From contig CAOJLW010000167.1 in NCBI GenBank assembly GCA_948438565.1, positions 1 to 5,427 of the forward strand: a stretch of DNA of 5,427 nt, read 5' to 3'. Origin of the DNA: an uncultured Lachnospiraceae bacterium. Lineage in GTDB: Bacteria; Bacillota; Clostridia; Lachnospirales; Lachnospiraceae. How positions within the stretch are numbered: position 1 is the stretch's first letter; each line of letters starts with the position of its first letter. The notes beneath the pieces were generated by a model that saw only the letters and a program-made list of their open reading frames with translations, was not told the DNA's origin and searched no databases. Below are positions 4,401 to 5,427 of the stretch, in pieces. The position numbers and the translations under genes are program-made.

Positions 4401-5427
4401 AAAGCGGAGGATATTTTAAGCGCTGCCGGCGCAACAAAAGACACCAATATTATTGTGTATTGTTCGACAGGAAAACGAAGCGGGCAGTCGCGTCAAATCC
4501 TGATGGGTATGGGTTATCAAAATGTGTTTGATTTTGGCGGATATGAGAAATGGTACGTGGATCCAACTGTTCTCTTTTCAGATTATACGGACATGATTAC
4601 GACCAGTTCGCCGATTACGATTGGACTGGATGGTATTGAGCATGAAGAAGTGCAGGTGAAATATTCAGTAGGAGCGGACAGCACGATTGCAGATGCTAAG
4701 GACTATACCGGAGCGTTTACTTTAGAAGGATGTGAAAATGTTGACGAGACGGTAAAAGCATATTTGCTTTTTGCAGATGAAGTGGTATATGAGACTTCCT
4801 ATGAATATCAGGTATTTGTGGATAAAATTCCGGATCTGACAGGGTTGGACGGCGTATATTGTTCTGAGTTGACGCCAATAGATTCAAAAGTCGGATATAG
4901 CACAGTGAAAAATGATATGTCGACAGATAACCGCAGCATGAGCATCGCTGGACGTGCATTCCCTAAGGGTGTGTCCGGACACGCGCCGTCCTATATGGTC
5001 TATGAGATTCCGGAAGGCGTAAACCGTTTTGTAGCGGCAGCCGGCTGTGATGATGAAGTTACTGGCAATGCCAGCGCTTTAAATGCTCTGATTTACTATT
5101 ATGTCTATATTGACGGCGTCCAGATGGATCGCACTGTTATGATGACGCCAAGAAAATATTATGTATTTGATATTGCAATTCCGGAAGGCGCAAAGGAAAT
5201 AAAATTGGAGGCCAAAAATGCAGGAGGCCGTAGCAATTCCTTTATGCATTCCGAATGGGGAATTGCCAAATTTGTTTACGATAGTCATTTGACGGAAAAA
5301 GCGGGAAAAGTGACGCTGCATGTAACGCCATCGGATGCGGAAGTGATTATCACTAAAAAAGGTGAGTCAGATGCAATTGCTCCTTTGGAGGACGGCAGCT
5401 ATGCATTGATGCCGGGCGAGTACACCT
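1497..5427 (+). CDS. secreted multimodular GH27 alpha-galactosidase-like protein with rhodanese and NPCBM domains (3' end outside window)
   Basis: One frame stays open for 1310 codons to the window edge without a stop. Residues 1-30 form a signal peptide: positively charged start (KLKK), hydrophobic core, and ALA/A cleavage region at 27-30. Modules in order are GH27 catalytic domain (~43-435), two related beta-sandwich modules (~452-643 and ~655-820), an Ig/FN3-like module (~822-918), rhodanese (~922-1022), a chitobiase-C-terminal-like module (~1023-1111), NPCBM/CBM51 (~1112-1262) and the start of a PEGA/Ig-like repeat (~1268 onward). The protein should be exported and probably surface-held, removing terminal alpha-linked galactose or a related sugar from glycans, with the accessory modules binding or spacing. 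A sortase or S-layer anchor would be in the unseen C-terminus. No operon partner is visible. Likely regulated through the AT-rich leader. The exact substrate is uncertain, and no frameshift is seen. Confidence 0.93.
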   Translation, partial: MKLKKTMKMALAAITSISMVVGSVPVALAAEQDPEPDKGYEERLTPLMGWASWNEFAAKITEQDFVENMDLMKEYGLVDLGYEYFNTDDGYQGGRDADGYVTHNVEKFPHGMKYIADYAHSLGMKAGIYTDLGVHTCASVSDGEGDKDFLGQPGTGYGLTVGLYENEEKDLRRYFGDWGFDFIKVDYCGARDLGWALSGKGTEQYNKVGDIIEDLRKEYGRDLIYNVCAWTFPGEAVVNGQADSWRTGGDLSANFDSIVGQLDRIVNLAKYSKPGKANDLDMLQIGRNNLTNEENKTHFTMWCMAASPLLIGADLRKISPQALSILKNKELIDIDQDPACICASVVKTINNFNDGDSKPVEIWSKDLGQKNSTTKAIAILNRANTPREVTISWNELGFYGDMVVRDLWKHQYINVEDGDTVTIPAHGTLAWKVEGKLLPEAAEENLSDPVTANVEMSIEDKPAAMNLTEMGNADWFYFQKNSAANVTFRRKADVEQQLDVSADVPGNITKDDFYADSVTAYTWTDGTPQVNGTNVKGGHTVSSTIGNYIQVDARSDSREHTLYVPITGWHSDVQIDALVNGEVVDSQTISGATWSDGQIRVNKYATVKFSSDIPATVSVRWTLVGQTTSNGNIAIEGAALHIDPDQEEPAALYGSLTDVFKEEVDLAAEGDLDYVQFGGENGTLSAEKNGVDLLGMYTTGENATVVSADTDIVYQADAASASKGAAQSALNSKFIVTLPAAEEMTKAKIYLGVEEASVAVRAANGSITFAEDVIETGKGNKVLSLYYKSEKPIRALLKVTGTLGENAKARLDAVTLSRAQDTLTFDPKLSQKDDTVNVQAEVIDKSDNISAKTMEVKLYKTDGTLTDTQSVAIEQIWKATANMDIELPVGFAGEARICILDAEGQALSETFTYQLPLANRKSSAFLGRFTAQKMVKDGAILVDVRSPQEFARNKIDGAINIPQADILEKAEDILSAAGATKDTNIIVYCSTGKRSGQSRQILMGMGYQNVFDFGGYEKWYVDPTVLFSDYTDMITTSSPITIGLDGIEHEEVQVKYSVGADSTIADAKDYTGAFTLEGCENVDETVKAYLLFADEVVYETSYEYQVFVDKIPDLTGLDGVYCSELTPIDSKVGYSTVKNDMSTDNRSMSIAGRAFPKGVSGHAPSYMVYEIPEGVNRFVAAAGCDDEVTGNASALNALIYYYVYIDGVQMDRTVMMTPRKYYVFDIAIPEGAKEIKLEAKNAGGRSNSFMHSEWGIAKFVYDSHLTEKAGKVTLHVTPSDAEVIITKKGESDAIAPLEDGSYALMPGEYT
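1623..2801 (+). other. GH27 catalytic domain (residues ~43-435)
   Basis: The (beta/alpha)8 domain opens with LTPLMGWASWN (44-54), the GH27 signature. DDG (88-90) matches the substrate-binding aspartates. FIKVDYC (182-188) carries the expected nucleophile D186. RTGGD (246-250) matches the family's RxxxD element, with acid/base D250 and the substrate-binding R246. C137 and C188 align with the conserved disulfide of human alpha-galactosidase A. NDLDML (278-283), MWCMAASPLLIGADLRKIS (301-319) and DIDQDP (333-338) are further family blocks. The C-terminal beta-sandwich ends near W431. GH27 enzymes are retaining and include alpha-galactosidases, alpha-N-acetylgalactosaminidases, beta-L-arabinopyranosidases and isomalto-dextranases, so substrate is not fixed by family alone. 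Confidence 0.93.
2850..3956 (+). other. two related beta-sandwich modules (residues ~452-643 and ~655-820)
   Basis: Both modules begin with the same pattern: MNLTEMGNADWFYFQ (465-479) against VDLAAEGDLDYVQFG (664-678). Both continue with a strand pair (LYVPITGWHSDVQIDALVNG, 562-581, against IYLGVEEASVAVRAANG, 749-765) and end alike (NIAIEGAALHI against KARLDAVTLS). This suggests an ancient tandem duplication. Their predicted beta-rich character and position after a glycosidase fit carbohydrate-binding or spacer roles, but I do not assign them to a numbered CBM family. The first copy keeps the TWTDG motif (522-526), which the second lacks. Confidence 0.55.
4260..4562 (+). other. rhodanese domain (residues ~922-1022)
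   Basis: Rhodanese hallmarks occur in order: GAILVDVRSPQEF (938-950), the IDGAINIP segment (955-962), the active-site loop CSTGKRS (989-995) after the NIIVYC strand, the helix SRQILMGMGY (998-1007), and V-FDFGGYEKW (1010-1019). The catalytic C989 is present, and the C-to-R loop has the length seen in active sulfurtransferases, so nothing in the sequence marks it as dead. Rhodaneses normally transfer sulfane sulfur in the cytoplasm. Here the domain is predicted to be exported as part of a glycosidase, where its role is unknown: enzymatic, redox-sensing or purely structural. Confidence 0.9.
4830..5282 (+). other. NPCBM / CBM51 carbohydrate-binding module (residues ~1112-1262)
   Basis: The segment shows the NPCBM pattern: a start rich in 'L-S-D-L' type wording (YCSELTPI), the VSGHAPSYMVYEIPEG block (1159-1174) with the conserved H-A-P-S, FVAAAGCDDEV (1178-1188), a central YYYVYIDG strand (1200-1207), and a terminal HSEWGIAKFVY (1251-1261). 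CBM51 domains in Clostridia bind galactose- and blood-group-type glycans, which would suit a GH27 partner. The preceding ~1023-1111 segment, with KYSV, DYTGAFTL and ETVKAYL, resembles a chitobiase C-terminal beta-sandwich. Confidence 0.85.

Noticed and set aside
1466..5321. Minus-strand frames, and alternative plus frames at 3493-3687 and 4114-4302, within the glycosidase gene
   Set aside because: All lie inside one continuous 1310-codon frame with strong domain evidence and have no family resemblance of their own.
1..5427. CRISPR array, complete insertion sequence or integrase
   Set aside because: No regularly spaced identical repeats, no paired terminal inverted repeats and no intact transposase or integrase gene are visible.

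Overview
The window looks like a chromosomal segment of a low-to-moderate GC Gram-positive gut-type Clostridia, most likely a Lachnospiraceae member. This is inferred from strong AGGAG ribosome sites, tRNAs without encoded CCA, AT-rich intergenic DNA, an Rpn-type PD-(D/E)XK transposase remnant with the usual clostridial wording, and a large secreted multimodular glycosidase. No taxon-specific marker is present, so the assignment stays tentative.

Layout. Positions 1-228 hold the end of a tRNA cluster: the 3' part of tRNA-Val(TAC), a complete tRNA-Leu(TAA) and a complete tRNA-Arg(ACG), closed by a clear rho-independent terminator (237-271). Positions 272-960 are accessory debris: a 141-codon ORF matching only the C-terminal half of Rpn/PD-(D/E)XK-family nucleases (441-866), and a coding-like fragment without a start codon (862-960). 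Positions 961-1496 carry no convincing protein gene. They contain an orphan intrinsic terminator (1081-1122) and a very AT-rich leader with phased direct repeats (AGAATATT/GAAAC boxes), a candidate catabolite-response element, a perfect 7-bp stem-loop and several Shine-Dalgarno-like sequences.

Positions 1497-5427 are one uninterrupted reading frame of 1310 codons that runs off the right edge. It encodes a secreted protein with, in order, a signal peptide, a GH27 (alpha-galactosidase-type) catalytic domain with both catalytic aspartates, two related beta-sandwich modules, an Ig/FN3-like module, an apparently complete rhodanese domain with its catalytic cysteine, a chitobiase-C-terminal-like module, an NPCBM/CBM51 carbohydrate-binding module, and the start of a PEGA/Ig-like repeat. 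The C-terminus, and therefore any cell-wall anchor, lies outside the window.

The main point of interest is the domain architecture of this glycosidase: a sulfurtransferase-type rhodanese fold embedded in an exported alpha-galactoside-degrading enzyme, together with a GH27 pocket that differs at the positions known to set Gal versus GalNAc preference. The leader in front of it looks regulated, as expected for a sugar-responsive surface enzyme, but no regulator or transporter gene lies inside the window.
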